A DNA stretch of 64,000 bases from Geminicoccaceae bacterium (GCA_025999455.1 AP024683.1:937501-1001500); one strand, 5' to 3'; shown: positions 7,753 through 16,798, counted from the stretch's first letter. The notes: generated by a model not told the origin, from the sequence alone. Made by a program: numbers and translations.

Positions 7753-8456
7753 AGAGCGATCCGTTCGCCTTGGCGGGTCGAGGTCGGAGCGAGGAGCTCG
7801 CAGATCGCAGTCGCGTAAATCTCCGGCGCGGGCTGCGCGTCGGGCCGCTCACCTGGAAAAGCCTGCCGGCGCAGCCGGGTCGCCATGGGACCCGGCTCGG
7901 CGACGACGACTCGGATCGAGGATCGCTCGAGCTCGTCGGCCCAACCGAGGGCGAAAGCCTCGAGCGCCGCCTTCGCCGCGGCGTAAGGGCCCCAATAGGC
8001 GCGTGGCACGGTCGCGATCGGATCGCCCACGACGACGCATCGAGCGGCGTCCGAAGCCTTCAAGAGCGGTTCGAGCGTGCGCACGAGCCGCTGGAAGGCC
8101 AGTGCGCCCGTGCCCACGACCCGAGCGACTTCGCCGGGATCTTGATGGGCGAGCGGGGCGAGCGTGCCGAGCTCGGCCGCGGCGAACACGAACCCGTCGA
8201 CCCGGCCGAAGCGCGCGAAGAGGGAGGGCCCGAGCCGATCGACCGATTCGGCGTCCGACAGGTCCATGCGGACGAGCGTCGCCTCGCCACCCAGCGCCCG
8301 GATGCGGTCGTCGAGCTCTTCGAGAGCGCCGCGCGTGCGGCCGAGGAGGACGGGCCGCGCGCCGCGCCGGGCAGCTTCGAGAGCGACCGCGGCGCCGAGC
8401 CCGCGGCTGGCCCCGACCACGAGCACGATGCGCCCTTCGAGGGGCCTCTCGCTCAC
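7728..8456 (-). CDS. Short-chain dehydrogenase/reductase family protein
   Basis: 242 residues from GTG 8456, which overlaps the purF stop (GTGA). The Rossmann nucleotide-binding motif is GASRGLG (about 14-20), and YAAAK supplies the catalytic Tyr and Lys. The Ser that normally lies 13 residues before that Tyr is replaced by Asp in VVVGDPIATV, so classical oxidoreductase chemistry may be weakened. An SDR directly after purF is a conserved alphaproteobacterial arrangement with no settled function. This is the last gene of the minus-strand operon that begins near 12729; its 3' end overlaps der. Confidence 0.8.
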   Translation of the reverse strand: MSERPLEGRIVLVVGASRGLGAAVALEAARRGARPVLLGRTRGALEELDDRIRALGGEATLVRMDLSDAESVDRLGPSLFARFGRVDGFVFAAAELGTLAPLAHQDPGEVARVVGTGALAFQRLVRTLEPLLKASDAARCVVVGDPIATVPRAYWGPYAAAKAALEAFALGWADELERSSIRVVVAEPGPMATRLRRQAFPGERPDAQPAPEIYATAICELLAPTSTRQGERIALQPARSSA

Positions 8457-9928
8457 CGGCCGGCTTCCTCGAGAAGGACGGACATTTGCGCTCCGGTCTC
8501 GCCCTGATCGTGATCGACGAGGCGGGTCGGGTAATCGCCCGTGAAGCAAGCGTCGCAGAAGGCGCGGCTTTCCCCCGCGCGCGCCGGTTCGCCCACCGCG
8601 CGGTAGAGCCCGTCGATCGAAAGGAACGCCAAACTGTCGACACCGATGATCCTCGCCATCTCCTCCACCCCGTGTCGGGCGGCCAGCAGCTTGGAACGTT
8701 CGGGGGTGTCGACGCCGTAGAAACACGAGTGCGTCGTCGGTGGGCTCGCGATCCGCATGTGGACCTCGCGCGCCCCTGCGTTGCGGACCATTGCCACGAT
8801 CTTGGTCGAAGTCGTGCCGCGGACGATGCTGTCGTCGACGAGGACCACTCGCTTGCCGCCGAGCGTGGCCGGATTGGCGTTGTGCTTGAGCTTCACGCCC
8901 AAATGCCGGATCGAATCGGTGGGCTCGATGAAGGTGCGCCCGACATAGTGGTTGCGGATGATCCCGAGCTCGAAGGGCAGGCCCGAGGCTTGGGCGTAGC
9001 CGATCGCCGCCGGCACGCCGCTGTCCGGCACGGGCACGACGAGGTCGGCATCGGCGGGGGCCTCGCGGGCGAGCTCGGCGCCGATGCGCTTGCGCACCTC
9101 GTAGACGCCGCGGCCTTCGACGATGCTGTCGGGTCGGGCGAAGTAGACATATTCGAAGATGCAGAAGCGCCGCGGACGGGGCTTGAAGGGATGCGAGCTG
9201 TGCACCCCCTGTCCGTCGACCACGATCATCTCACCCGGCTCGACATCGCGCACGAAGGCGGCCCCCAAAATGTCGAGCGCACAGGTCTCGGAAGCGAAGA
9301 TCGTCGCCCCGTCGAGCTCCCCCATGACCAGAGGGCGGACGCCCAGAGGGTCGCGAACCGCGACGATCCCGTCGTCGAACAGCGCCACGAGCGACCAGGC
9401 TCCCTCGACTTGGTCGAGGGCGTCCACGAGGCGCTTCACGAGCGTCGTCTTCTTCGACCGGGCGATCAGATGGACGAGGACTTCCGTGTCGGTCGTCGAT
9501 TGGAAGAGACTACCTTGCTCGACGAGCCGGTGGCGCAGCCTCTGGGCGTTGGTGAGGTTGCCGTTGTGGGCGAGCGCGAAGCCCCCGAACGCCATGTCGG
9601 CGAAAAGGGGTTGGACGTTGCGGAGCGCGGTGGCGCCGGTCGTGGCGTAGCGGGTATGGCCGATCGCCGCGTGGCCGGGCAAGGATTCGACGACCCAGCG
9701 CTTCGAGAAGGTGTCGCCGATGAGCCCGATCGCACGGTGGCTGTGGAAATGGCGGCCGTCGAAGCTGACCACGCCGGCCGCCTCCTGGCCGCGATGTTGG
9801 AGGGCGTGGAGGCCGAGGATGGTGTGGGCCGCCGCGTCGCCGTGGCGGTAGATCGCGAAGATCCCGCACTCCTCGTGGAAACCGTCGTCCACGCTCGCGG
9901 GTACGTCCCAGGGCAGGACGTCGGCCAT
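8453..9928 (-). CDS. purF: Amidophosphoribosyltransferase
   Basis: 491 residues. ATG 9928 is preferred over the in-frame ATG 15 bases upstream because a GGGGGGA ribosome site sits six bases before it. The N-terminal Ntn glutaminase has its nucleophile Cys21 in EECGIFAIY after a 20-residue propeptide. The C-terminal phosphoribosyltransferase domain carries the PRPP motif VVLVDDSIVRGTT. PurF transfers glutamine amide nitrogen to PRPP, the committed step of purine synthesis. It sits between cvpA (20 bases upstream) and the SDR (overlapping), as in many Proteobacteria. Confidence 0.97.
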   Translation of the reverse strand: MADVLPWDVPASVDDGFHEECGIFAIYRHGDAAAHTILGLHALQHRGQEAAGVVSFDGRHFHSHRAIGLIGDTFSKRWVVESLPGHAAIGHTRYATTGATALRNVQPLFADMAFGGFALAHNGNLTNAQRLRHRLVEQGSLFQSTTDTEVLVHLIARSKKTTLVKRLVDALDQVEGAWSLVALFDDGIVAVRDPLGVRPLVMGELDGATIFASETCALDILGAAFVRDVEPGEMIVVDGQGVHSSHPFKPRPRRFCIFEYVYFARPDSIVEGRGVYEVRKRIGAELAREAPADADLVVPVPDSGVPAAIGYAQASGLPFELGIIRNHYVGRTFIEPTDSIRHLGVKLKHNANPATLGGKRVVLVDDSIVRGTTSTKIVAMVRNAGAREVHMRIASPPTTHSCFYGVDTPERSKLLAARHGVEEMARIIGVDSLAFLSIDGLYRAVGEPARAGESRAFCDACFTGDYPTRLVDHDQGETGAQMSVLLEEAGR

Positions 9929-9948
9929 GGTGATTCCCCCCATTCCGC

Positions 9949-10545
9949 TCAGCCGCGCGGCAAGAGCCGCTCGAGCTCTCGGCGCTGTTCGGGTGTGTAG
10001 CCTTTACCCGGGCCGGGCTTCGCAGCCGGTCCGGTCGCGGCGCGCACCTTGCTCTCGAGCTCGGCCGGCAGGAAGCCCTGCAGCCAGGCTGCGCTCGTCT
10101 CGATGTAAGGTAGGGCCAGGGCCCGTCGGACCCAATCGGGATGGCGGTCGCGCGGCACGAGCATGGTGGCGAGGATCCAAGCGAGCGCCACGAGGAACGC
10201 ACCGCGCGCCAACCCGAACAGGAGGCCGAGAAGGCGGTCGACGAGACCGACCGCACCGCCGCTCGCCGCACGGGCGAGCATCGCACCCAGAACTTTGAGG
10301 GCGACGAGCGGCACGACGAACACGAGCCCGATCGTCGCGAGGTCGACCAGGAGATCGTGGCCGAGGGCTTCCTTCACGATCGGCCGCACGGGCTCGAAGC
10401 CGAACCAGGCCGTGGCGAACGCACCGATCCAAGCGAGGAAGCCCACGATCTCGCGGACCGCACCGCGCGCCAGAGCGACGATCGTCGAGAGACCGACGAT
10501 CGCCAGCACGGCGAGGTCGAGGGCGGTCAGAGGGGGAGGCTGCAT
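9949..10545 (-). CDS. cvpA: CvpA family inner-membrane protein
   Basis: 198 residues. Four hydrophobic helices fill residues 8-130, with the family pattern LDLAVLAIVGLSTIVALARGAVREIVGF at the N-terminus, followed by a basic Pro/Gly-rich cytoplasmic tail. CvpA proteins were named for colicin V production and are now linked to envelope stress and bile/deoxycholate tolerance in enterobacteria. Position before purF is the standard context. ATG 10545 overlaps the last base of radA (TGATG), so translation is coupled. Confidence 0.88.
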   Translation of the reverse strand: MQPPPLTALDLAVLAIVGLSTIVALARGAVREIVGFLAWIGAFATAWFGFEPVRPIVKEALGHDLLVDLATIGLVFVVPLVALKVLGAMLARAASGGAVGLVDRLLGLLFGLARGAFLVALAWILATMLVPRDRHPDWVRRALALPYIETSAAWLQGFLPAELESKVRAATGPAAKPGPGKGYTPEQRRELERLLPRG

Positions 10546-11930
10546 CAGGCCTGGACCCGTTCCCGCATCCGGTCGAGCCGGTCGACCAACTCGACGAGCC
10601 GCCGCAGCCGCTCGACTTCCAAGCCGCTCGTCTCGGCGCCCGTCGCCTCCGGCAGGATGGCACGGCGGAAGCCGAGCTTGGCCGCTTCCTTGAGCCGCGG
10701 TCCCGCGTGGCCGACGGCGCGGATCTCACCCGCGAGGCCCACCTCACCGAAGACTACGGTCGAACTCGGCAAGGGCGTTCCGAGCATCGCCGAGACGATC
10801 GCCGCCGCGACCGCCAGATCGGCGGCCGGTTCGGCGATCTTCAGCCCGCCCGCGACGTTCAGATAGACGTCGCGAGTCCCGGTCACAAGGCCGCAGCGCG
10901 CCTCGAGGACGGCGAGCACCATGGCGAGACGGCCCGGATCCCAGCCGACCACGGCCCGCCGTGCCGTGCCGTAGGTGGCGGGGCCGACCAGGGCCTGGAT
11001 CTCGACCAGCAAAGGCCGCGTTCCCTCCATACCGGCGAACACGACCGAGCCCGCCACACCTTCCTCGCGTTGGGCGAGGAAGAGCGCCGAGGCGTCGGTC
11101 ACCGGCAACAGCCCACGCTCGGCCATCTCGAACACGCCGATTTCGTTGGCCGGGCCGAAGCGGTTCTTGACCGCGCGGAGGATCCGGAAGGCCTCGCCAC
11201 GCTCGCCCTCGAAGTAGAGCACGGTGTCGACCATGTGCTCGAGCAGCTTGGGCCCGGCGATCGCACCTTCCTTCGTGACGTGGCCGATCAGGAGGACGGC
11301 CGTGCCGCGCCGCTTGGCGAGGCCGACGAGGGCTTGGGCCGAGGCCCGGAGTTGGCTCACGGTGCCCGGGGCCGCCTCCAGAGAGTCGGTCCACATCGTC
11401 TGGATCGAATCGACGACCAGGAGGGCCGCACCACCCGGTCGATCGAGCGTGGCCGTCACGTCCTCGACGCGGGTTCCGGCAGCAAGCGCCACGGGAGCCT
11501 CGGCGAGGCCCAACCGACGCGCCCGGAGACGAATCTGCTCGATCGATTCTTCACCCGAGAGGTAGACCACCTTCTCACCCGCGTGCGCCAAGGCGGCCGC
11601 GGCCTGCAAGGTGAGGGTCGATTTGCCGATCCCCGGGTCGCCGCCCAACAGGACGACCGAGCCGGGGACGAGGCCCCCGCCCAACACGCGGTCGAGCTCG
11701 TCGATCCCGGTCGACAGGCGCAGCGGCGGGGTCTCGCTCCCGCGCAGCGGCAGGAGCTCGATCCCCTTGCCGCGCTTCGCGGACGGCGTACGCGCGCCGG
11801 GGCCGCTCGCCGTCGAGGCCGGCTCCTCGGCGATCGTGTTCCAAGCACCGCAGGACTCGCAGCGCCCAGCCCAGCGCGGATGGACCGCGCCGCAGGCCTG
11901 GCAGACGAAGGAGGAGCGCGCGCGGCTCAC
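10545..11930 (-). CDS. radA: DNA repair protein RadA
   Basis: 461 residues with a GTG start overlapping the stop of the HEPN gene. An N-terminal four-Cys zinc finger (CQAC at 10-13 and CESC about 14 residues later) precedes the RecA-like ATPase with Walker A GGDPGIGKST (about 95-104), Walker B LLVVDSIQT and the RadA signature KNRFGP. A Lon-protease-like C-terminal domain (about 290-450) follows. RadA is a hexameric helicase that extends recombination intermediates by branch migration. Full length with all motifs. Upstream, the gene pair at 11927-12729 takes the place of the more usual alr or dnaB neighbour. Confidence 0.96.
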   Translation of the reverse strand: MSRARSSFVCQACGAVHPRWAGRCESCGAWNTIAEEPASTASGPGARTPSAKRGKGIELLPLRGSETPPLRLSTGIDELDRVLGGGLVPGSVVLLGGDPGIGKSTLTLQAAAALAHAGEKVVYLSGEESIEQIRLRARRLGLAEAPVALAAGTRVEDVTATLDRPGGAALLVVDSIQTMWTDSLEAAPGTVSQLRASAQALVGLAKRRGTAVLLIGHVTKEGAIAGPKLLEHMVDTVLYFEGERGEAFRILRAVKNRFGPANEIGVFEMAERGLLPVTDASALFLAQREEGVAGSVVFAGMEGTRPLLVEIQALVGPATYGTARRAVVGWDPGRLAMVLAVLEARCGLVTGTRDVYLNVAGGLKIAEPAADLAVAAAIVSAMLGTPLPSSTVVFGEVGLAGEIRAVGHAGPRLKEAAKLGFRRAILPEATGAETSGLEVERLRRLVELVDRLDRMRERVQA

Positions 11931-12397
11931 GGCCGATCCCGGAACAGACAGCGGGTGACGAGCTCGAGCCGTTCCGCGCGGTCGAGGCGTTCGAATGCGT
12001 TCAAAGCCGCGTGGCCGGCCTCGACAGCGGCGCGGACCTCTTCCTGGCGCAAGCGCAAGAACGGATCGTAATCGGCGGCGTGGCGTTCCTCCTTGGCCCG
12101 GGTGAACGCGCGGCAGAAACGGCGGAGCTCATCGCTCGCCGAACGGCTGGCGGCGAGCGCCTCGGCGGCATTTTTGGCGGCGCGGTGCTCGATCGCGCGA
12201 TGGACCCTTCGCCGGGCGGCCGTCTGTCGGGCGGAGCGTCCAACGAGAAGATCGGCTGCCTCGCCGGACAAGGCCTGGAACAACGCGTAATAGATCGTGC
12301 TGACGGCTCGCCGGAGATCGCTCTGCCGCGGCGCACCCCGCCTGCTCCGGGCGAGCCTCGCCGCCGTCTCCAGCAGGCTTCGATCGTAGCGCGCCAT
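11927..12397 (-). CDS. HEPN-domain-like protein
   Basis: 156 residues. ATG 12397 overlaps the stop of the upstream partner gene (ATGA), and its own stop overlaps the radA GTG, so translation runs through all three. The sequence is all helical and highly charged. [18 protein letters not shown] matches the first long helix of HEPN domains (R..VS..YYA.F), and [14 protein letters not shown] matches the second conserved stretch, holding an R-x5-H and the ADYD box. HEPN proteins are often RNases or toxins paired with an antitoxin; others bind nucleotides. Whether this one keeps catalysis is unclear. The frame is open upstream to 12574 only because the partner gene is overlapped. Confidence 0.6.
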   Translation of the reverse strand: MARYDRSLLETAARLARSRRGAPRQSDLRRAVSTIYYALFQALSGEAADLLVGRSARQTAARRRVHRAIEHRAAKNAAEALAASRSASDELRRFCRAFTRAKEERHAADYDPFLRLRQEEVRAAVEAGHAALNAFERLDRAERLELVTRCLFRDRP

Positions 12398-12729
12398 CAG
12401 CTGTGACGGTGACCGGCCCGCCGGGCGGATCGCGCCACGGCTTGACCCTCCGCCAGATGGTGCCGGACACTGGCGCGCCGTTCCTCGCCCCTTTCTCCCA
12501 GAAGGTCGAGGAGGGCCAACTCGGCGTCGAGCTGCGCCACGACGTCGACCGGCTCGGGCGACAGCCGGTACCAAGCGTCGACGAAGAGCGCGGGCTCGCC
12601 CGCGTGGTCGAGCCCGGCTCGAACCTCGACCCGATCGAGACCGAAGCGGCCGAGCCGCTCTTCGAGAAGGGCTTCGATCTCGCGAACGAGCTCGGGTGGC
12701 GGGTCGGGGCGGCGGGATCGTTCGCTCAT
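12397..12729 (-). CDS. Small protein paired with the HEPN gene
   Basis: 110 residues with an ATG start; it ends in an ATGA overlap with the HEPN gene. It contains a predicted helix (residues 11-30), then an alternating strand segment [23 protein letters not shown], then a helical, Glu/Arg-rich C-terminus ending in a basic tail. It lacks the GSxxRG/DxD signature of MNT nucleotidyltransferases, the commonest HEPN partner, so it is not an obvious member of that family. First gene of the operon leading to radA, cvpA and purF, divergent from the thiolase gene by 99 bases. Antitoxin-like or substrate-recognition role is inference from pairing only. Confidence 0.6.
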   Translation of the reverse strand: MSERSRRPDPPPELVREIEALLEERLGRFGLDRVEVRAGLDHAGEPALFVDAWYRLSPEPVDVVAQLDAELALLDLLGERGEERRASVRHHLAEGQAVARSARRAGHRHS

Positions 12730-12828
12730 GGCACGAGCTTAGCTTGCCGGGCGGCGGGCGGCCAGCGATCCGAGCGCTTGCCTGTCTCGGAGGTTGAAGC
12801 GGGTGCGAGCGGCGGGCATCCTCGCCTC

Positions 12829-14034
12829 ATGCGTACGGCCTTTCTCTGCGACGGCATCCGCACCCCGGTCGGCCGCTACGGTGGAGCGCTCGCCGCGATC
12901 CGCGCCGACGACCTCGCGGCGCTCCCGATCCGGGCCCTCTCGGCGCGCCATCCGCGGCTCGACCCGGCCGCGGTCGACGAGGTGATCCTGGGTTGCGCGA
13001 ACCAAGCGGGCGAGGACAACCGAAACGTCGCCCGCATGGCGGCCCTGCTGGCCGGTCTGCCCGCCTCGGTCCCCGGGGTCACCGTCAACCGTCTCTGCGC
13101 CTCGGGTCTCGAGGCGGTCGCGCAAGCGGGGCGGGCGATTGTCACCGGCGAAGCCGAGCTCGTGATCGCCGGTGGGGTCGAGAGCATGAGCCGCGCCCCC
13201 TTCGTGATCCCCAAGGCCGAGACGGCCTTCTCGCGCCGCGCGGAGATCTTCGACACGACGATCGGCTGGCGGTTCGTCAATCCGGCGATGGCGTCCCGGT
13301 ACGGGACCGACAGCATGCCCGAGACGGCCGACAACGTCGCCGAAGCGTTCGCGATCGCCCGGGCGGATCAAGACGCCTTCGCATTCCGCAGCCAACGGCG
13401 CTGGGCGCGGGCGTTCGAGGCCGGGTTCTTCGCGGGCGAGGTTCTGCCCGTCGAGGTGCCCAGGGGCAGAGGCGGGATCGAGCGGGTCGAGCGCGACGAG
13501 CATCCCCGGCCGGAGACGACGCTCGAAAGCCTCGCGCGGCTGCCGCCGCTCAACGGCCCGGGCAAGACCGTGACCGCCGGGAACGCGTCGGGCGTGAACG
13601 ACGGCGCGGCCGCTCTCCTGATCGCGAGCGAAACGGCCGTGCGCCGCTTCGATCTCACCCCGCTCGTCCGCATCGTCGGCGCGGCGACGGCGGGCGTGGA
13701 GCCGCGGATCATGGGGATCGGGCCCGTACCCGCGACCCGCAAGCTCCTCGCGAGGCTCGGGGTCGAGCTCGCCGAGGTCGATCTCGTCGAGATCAACGAG
13801 GCCTTCGCCGCGCAAGTCTTGGCTTGCCTCCGAGAGCTCGGCCTGCCCGACGACGCCGAGCACGTGAACCCGAACGGCGGGGCGATCGCGATCGGACATC
13901 CGCTCGGGATGAGCGGCGCCCGGCTCGTCCTCACCGCCGCCCGCGAGCTCGTCCGGCGCGGTGGCAAGCAGGCGCTCTGCACCGCCTGCGTAGGCGTGGG
14001 CCAGGGCGTGGCGATCCTGCTCGAGCGGGTCTGA
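12829..14034 (+). CDS. pcaF: Acetyl-CoA acyltransferase (3-oxoadipyl-CoA thiolase type)
   Basis: 401 residues, exactly the PcaF/PaaJ size. Start ATG 12829 gives [19 protein letters not shown]. Thiolase catalytic residues are present: Cys90 in VNRLCASG, His357 in GHPLG and Cys387 in ACVGVGQG. The segment [12 protein letters not shown]...[15 protein letters not shown] is diagnostic of beta-ketoadipyl-CoA thiolases rather than PhaA. The enzyme cleaves 3-oxoadipyl-CoA to succinyl-CoA and acetyl-CoA at the end of aromatic (protocatechuate, phenylacetate) degradation. No other pca or paa gene is visible here, so a broader thiolase role remains possible. Confidence 0.85.
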   Translation: MRTAFLCDGIRTPVGRYGGALAAIRADDLAALPIRALSARHPRLDPAAVDEVILGCANQAGEDNRNVARMAALLAGLPASVPGVTVNRLCASGLEAVAQAGRAIVTGEAELVIAGGVESMSRAPFVIPKAETAFSRRAEIFDTTIGWRFVNPAMASRYGTDSMPETADNVAEAFAIARADQDAFAFRSQRRWARAFEAGFFAGEVLPVEVPRGRGGIERVERDEHPRPETTLESLARLPPLNGPGKTVTAGNASGVNDGAAALLIASETAVRRFDLTPLVRIVGAATAGVEPRIMGIGPVPATRKLLARLGVELAEVDLVEINEAFAAQVLACLRELGLPDDAEHVNPNGGAIAIGHPLGMSGARLVLTAARELVRRGGKQALCTACVGVGQGVAILLERV

Positions 14035-14047
14035 CGGATCCCCGAAC

Positions 14048-14794
14048 TCAACTCGAACCGCCGAGCTTCTCGGCGAGCTCGGGTGCGACGCCTCGGAGCT
14101 CTCGCCCCCGCGGCCGGGCGAGACTGCCGGTCCGAGGCTCGCGAGCGCCGAGGCGGACGAGAGCTTCGGCCAGCAGCACGCCGGCCGTGATGCCGTCGAC
14201 GAGCGGGACCGGTACGCGGTCGGCCAACAGCTTCGGAAGGCCCGCCATGACCGCACCCACGAGCAGCACGACCTCGGCGGCGTCGCGCTCGACGAGCCGC
14301 CGAGAGCCCTCGACGATCGGGGCGTAGAACGACTCGGGATCGTCGAGCAGGTCCTGTGGCGATGCGTCGACCGGCTCGATGCCGGCGAGCCGGCCCGCGA
14401 ACCCGTAGCTCCGAGCGAGCTCGTCGTAGACCGAGACCAGCCGCCGACCCAAGATCACCATGCCGATCCGGGTGCCGAGGGTCGAGGCCAGGAGGAGGCC
14501 GGCTTCGGTCGTGCCGACGATCGGCACGTCCAGAAGCTCGCGCGCCGCCCAGAGGCCGCTGTCCATCGACATGGCCAAGAGCACGGCGTCGAACGGCTCG
14601 GGTTCGGCGGCCAAGAGGTCGAGCAGGGCGTGGGCGGCGATCGCGGCTTCACTGCGCGTCCCCACGACCCGAGCGCCGAACCGGGCGTTGCGTGCGAGGA
14701 TCACGGTATCGGGCGCGGCCACGGCCCGGGCCGCTTGCTCGATCGTGGCGGTGACCTCGGCCGAGGTGTTGGAATTGGCGAGGAGCAGTCTCAT
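14048..14794 (-). CDS. Aspartate/glutamate (hydantoin) racemase family protein
   Basis: 248 residues from ATG 14794, which overlaps the stop of the MlrC gene (ATGA). The N-terminus [13 protein letters not shown] is typical of hydantoin/Asp-Glu racemases. The two catalytic Cys of active racemases are not conserved in the usual places: [10 protein letters not shown] and [11 protein letters not shown] carry Ser/Gly where CxxD and GC are expected. This suggests a diverged activity, perhaps closer to maleate isomerase or Asp/Glu racemase-like hydrolases. Coupled with a MlrC-type metallopeptidase, it may act on an N-acylated or D-amino-acid compound. That link is inferred from operon structure. Confidence 0.75.
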   Translation of the reverse strand: MRLLLANSNTSAEVTATIEQAARAVAAPDTVILARNARFGARVVGTRSEAAIAAHALLDLLAAEPEPFDAVLLAMSMDSGLWAARELLDVPIVGTTEAGLLLASTLGTRIGMVILGRRLVSVYDELARSYGFAGRLAGIEPVDASPQDLLDDPESFYAPIVEGSRRLVERDAAEVVLLVGAVMAGLPKLLADRVPVPLVDGITAGVLLAEALVRLGAREPRTGSLARPRGRELRGVAPELAEKLGGSS

Positions 14795-16272
14795 CGCGCC
14801 GAACCTCGCCGATCCTCGATCGGGTCGAGAGGGAAGATCGGCCGCGGCACGTGCTTCCACGGCAGGCTCGCGAGGTCGGAGGTCGCGGGGCCCGGTGTGT
14901 CGACACGGATCACGTCGACCGCGATGGGGCGGAAATATTGGAAATTCGCCGCCGTCTTGAGCACCACGAGTCGGGCGTCGCGAGGCTCGACCCCGAAGGC
15001 GCGCCAGAGCTCCGGGCTCACACCGCCGGCACCGCGCCGCTCGCTCGCGAGCACGAGCGCGGGTCCGACCTCGAGCAAGGCGACACGGCCATGGTCGACG
15101 ACGTCCTGCCACTGGATCGCAAGTCGTATCCGCCCCTCCCCGAGGCGACGGACCCGGGCTTCGACCACGAGCGGCCGGAAGAACCCCGAGAGCTCGCCGC
15201 CGAGCACGAGCTCGAGGCGTGCACCTGGGCCGGCACGATGGGCGGCATGGACGGCTGCGGGTGCCACGATCGGCACGAGGGCCGGCGCCGTGTTCGGTCG
15301 GGCGAGGATCGGTTCCAACAGCACCGGGCTGTCGCCGGCTGCACCTCCGAGCACGGTGTCGCCCACGTCACCGAGCACGACGAGCCCCGGGGGCGCGCGC
15401 TCGGCGCGCTCGAACGCTCGGTCGATCGGCATCGCGTCGCGACGCTGGAACTCGTGCCGCAGCGACCAGGCGAGGTCGGCGAGGTCACGCACCGACCGCT
15501 CGGCCGAGGCCCGGTCGCCCGCCGTCGTGACGGCCACGGCCCAGCCGGCCTCGGGAACGTCGAGCCAGGGTTGCATCGGGAACGTCGCGCAGGCCAGCAC
15601 ACCGGGCTCGGCTTCGAGAGCACGGGCTCGGTCGAACCAGACCTTCATGGGCGCCCGGTCGGTCGGAAATTGCTCCTGGTGGGCGAGGAGCGGCAGTTTC
15701 TCCCAGGCGACGACGGGACGCAGCCTCTCTCGCAGGATGCGGATCGAGAGACGCGTCGCGAGCCGACCGGTTTCGCGCACGTCGTGCGGTTGGGTGCGGT
15801 GCGCCACGATGGCCGTCGCGCCCTCGACCATCCGCCGGGTGAGGTTGGCGTGGTGGTCGAGGGAGAGCACGATCGGAACCGCCGGGCCCAGATGCGCGCG
15901 ACAGAGCGCCACGATCCGGCCGTCCACGTCGGGTTCGCCCTCGGCCGCGCAGGCGCCGTGGAGCTGGAGAGCCAGGCCGTCGAGTGGCCCGGCGCGCCGC
16001 AACCCTTCGCGGAGACGGCTCTCCAGAAAGTCGAGGGTCGCGCGATCGAGGGGGCCGCCCGCGACGGCGAAGGCACGCAAGATCGGCACCGGCTCGACCT
16101 CGGGCTCGTCCCGCACGACGTCGAGGAAGCCGCCGACCTCACCGGCCTCGGCGCACCGCTCGAGGATGGCCGACCCTTCGTGGAGCCCGAAGGCTCGGAA
16201 ATCGTCGAGCGTGGTCGGCGTCGGATCGAAGCTGCAGGTCTCCTGCGCGACGTGGATCAAGCCGAGCCGCAT
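14791..16272 (-). CDS. M81 family metallopeptidase (MlrC/DUF1485)
   Basis: 493 residues. ATG 16272 is chosen because GGAGG lies six bases before it; an in-frame ATG four codons upstream lies 5' of that site. The N-terminus MRLGLIHVAQETCSFDP and the zinc-site segments LDHHANLT and EGATAIVAHRTQPHDVRETG are those of MlrC, the last enzyme of microcystin breakdown. Most relatives have unknown peptide or amide substrates. The C-terminal domain contains GDVGDTVLGGAAGDSP, a conserved MlrC signature. It is followed, overlapping, by a racemase-like gene, and is divergent from the YgaP-like gene. Confidence 0.85.
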   Translation of the reverse strand: MRLGLIHVAQETCSFDPTPTTLDDFRAFGLHEGSAILERCAEAGEVGGFLDVVRDEPEVEPVPILRAFAVAGGPLDRATLDFLESRLREGLRRAGPLDGLALQLHGACAAEGEPDVDGRIVALCRAHLGPAVPIVLSLDHHANLTRRMVEGATAIVAHRTQPHDVRETGRLATRLSIRILRERLRPVVAWEKLPLLAHQEQFPTDRAPMKVWFDRARALEAEPGVLACATFPMQPWLDVPEAGWAVAVTTAGDRASAERSVRDLADLAWSLRHEFQRRDAMPIDRAFERAERAPPGLVVLGDVGDTVLGGAAGDSPVLLEPILARPNTAPALVPIVAPAAVHAAHRAGPGARLELVLGGELSGFFRPLVVEARVRRLGEGRIRLAIQWQDVVDHGRVALLEVGPALVLASERRGAGGVSPELWRAFGVEPRDARLVVLKTAANFQYFRPIAVDVIRVDTPGPATSDLASLPWKHVPRPIFPLDPIEDRRGSAR

Positions 16273-16366
16273 CGCTACCTCCACGCCCCCGCGCGAGACT
16301 GATGGCGGCCGGCATCGCGGTCAACGACGAGCAGCTCGGAGGAGATGGATCCGAGCGAGCCTCGCC

Positions 16367-16395
16367 TTGCAAATCCGCCCCGGGGGTCTTATATC
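16367..16395 (+). promoter_or_regulatory. Predicted sigma-70 promoter of the YgaP-like gene
   Basis: TTGCAA (16367-16372), a 17-base spacer and TATATC (16390-16395) make a housekeeping-like promoter 47 bases before the ATG at 16443. It lies in the only A/T-rich patch of the neighbourhood. The heptamer CTTATAT occurs at 16388-16394 and again at 16404-16410, spaced 16 bases, which could be an operator over the -10 and start site. Confidence 0.45.
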
Positions 16396-16442
16396 AGGAA
16401 AAGCTTATATGCATGCCGAGGACGGCGCGGGAGGGGTGGACC

Positions 16443-16715
16443 ATGCAAGCGAGCGAGACGTCGGTGACGAAAGAGGCCGCGACGGCGGCGTGCTGCGGGG
16501 CCGGGTCGAAGCTTTCTCTGCTGCGCCAAGCGCAGCTCGTGGCCGGGACGCTGGCCCTCGCCGGTTTCGTGCTCGGCACGTTCGTGGCGCCCGCCTTCCA
16601 TCTGTTGAGCGGGATCGTGGGTTTGGGCCTCCTGCATGCCGGGCTGAGCGGGCGTTGCGGTATGGCCTCGCTGCTCGGACGGCTGCCGTTCAACCGGGGC
16701 GCGCCGGCCGTCTGA
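16443..16715 (+). CDS. YgaP-like transmembrane (DUF2892) protein
   Basis: 90 residues. ATG 16443 is favoured by a GGGAGGGG ribosome site; ATG 16413 would add ten residues. Two transmembrane helices (about 37-55 and 60-78) end in GLSGRCGMASLLGRLPFN, the PF11127 signature of the membrane module found in the YgaP rhodanese and in stand-alone proteins of sulfur metabolism. A CC pair near residue 17 lies on the cytoplasmic side. No rhodanese domain is fused. Single gene with its own promoter and a hairpin terminator. A role in persulfide or sulfide handling is an inference from relatives. Confidence 0.75.
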   Translation: MQASETSVTKEAATAACCGAGSKLSLLRQAQLVAGTLALAGFVLGTFVAPAFHLLSGIVGLGLLHAGLSGRCGMASLLGRLPFNRGAPAV

Positions 16716-16731
16716 ACCGGGGCGTAACGGC

Positions 16732-16764
16732 GACCGGGCGCGTGATGGGGTACCGCGCCCGGTC
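16732..16764. terminator. Hairpin between convergent genes
   Basis: Perfect 11-bp stem GACCGGGCGCG / CGCGCCCGGTC with an 11-base loop, between the stops of the YgaP-like gene (16715) and the iron alcohol dehydrogenase gene (16799). There is no T tract on either side, so it is a bidirectional hairpin rather than a textbook intrinsic terminator. Confidence 0.5.
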
Positions 16765-16798
16765 CCTTCGAGCCTGCGCGAGCGCGGTTGCCGTAGCG

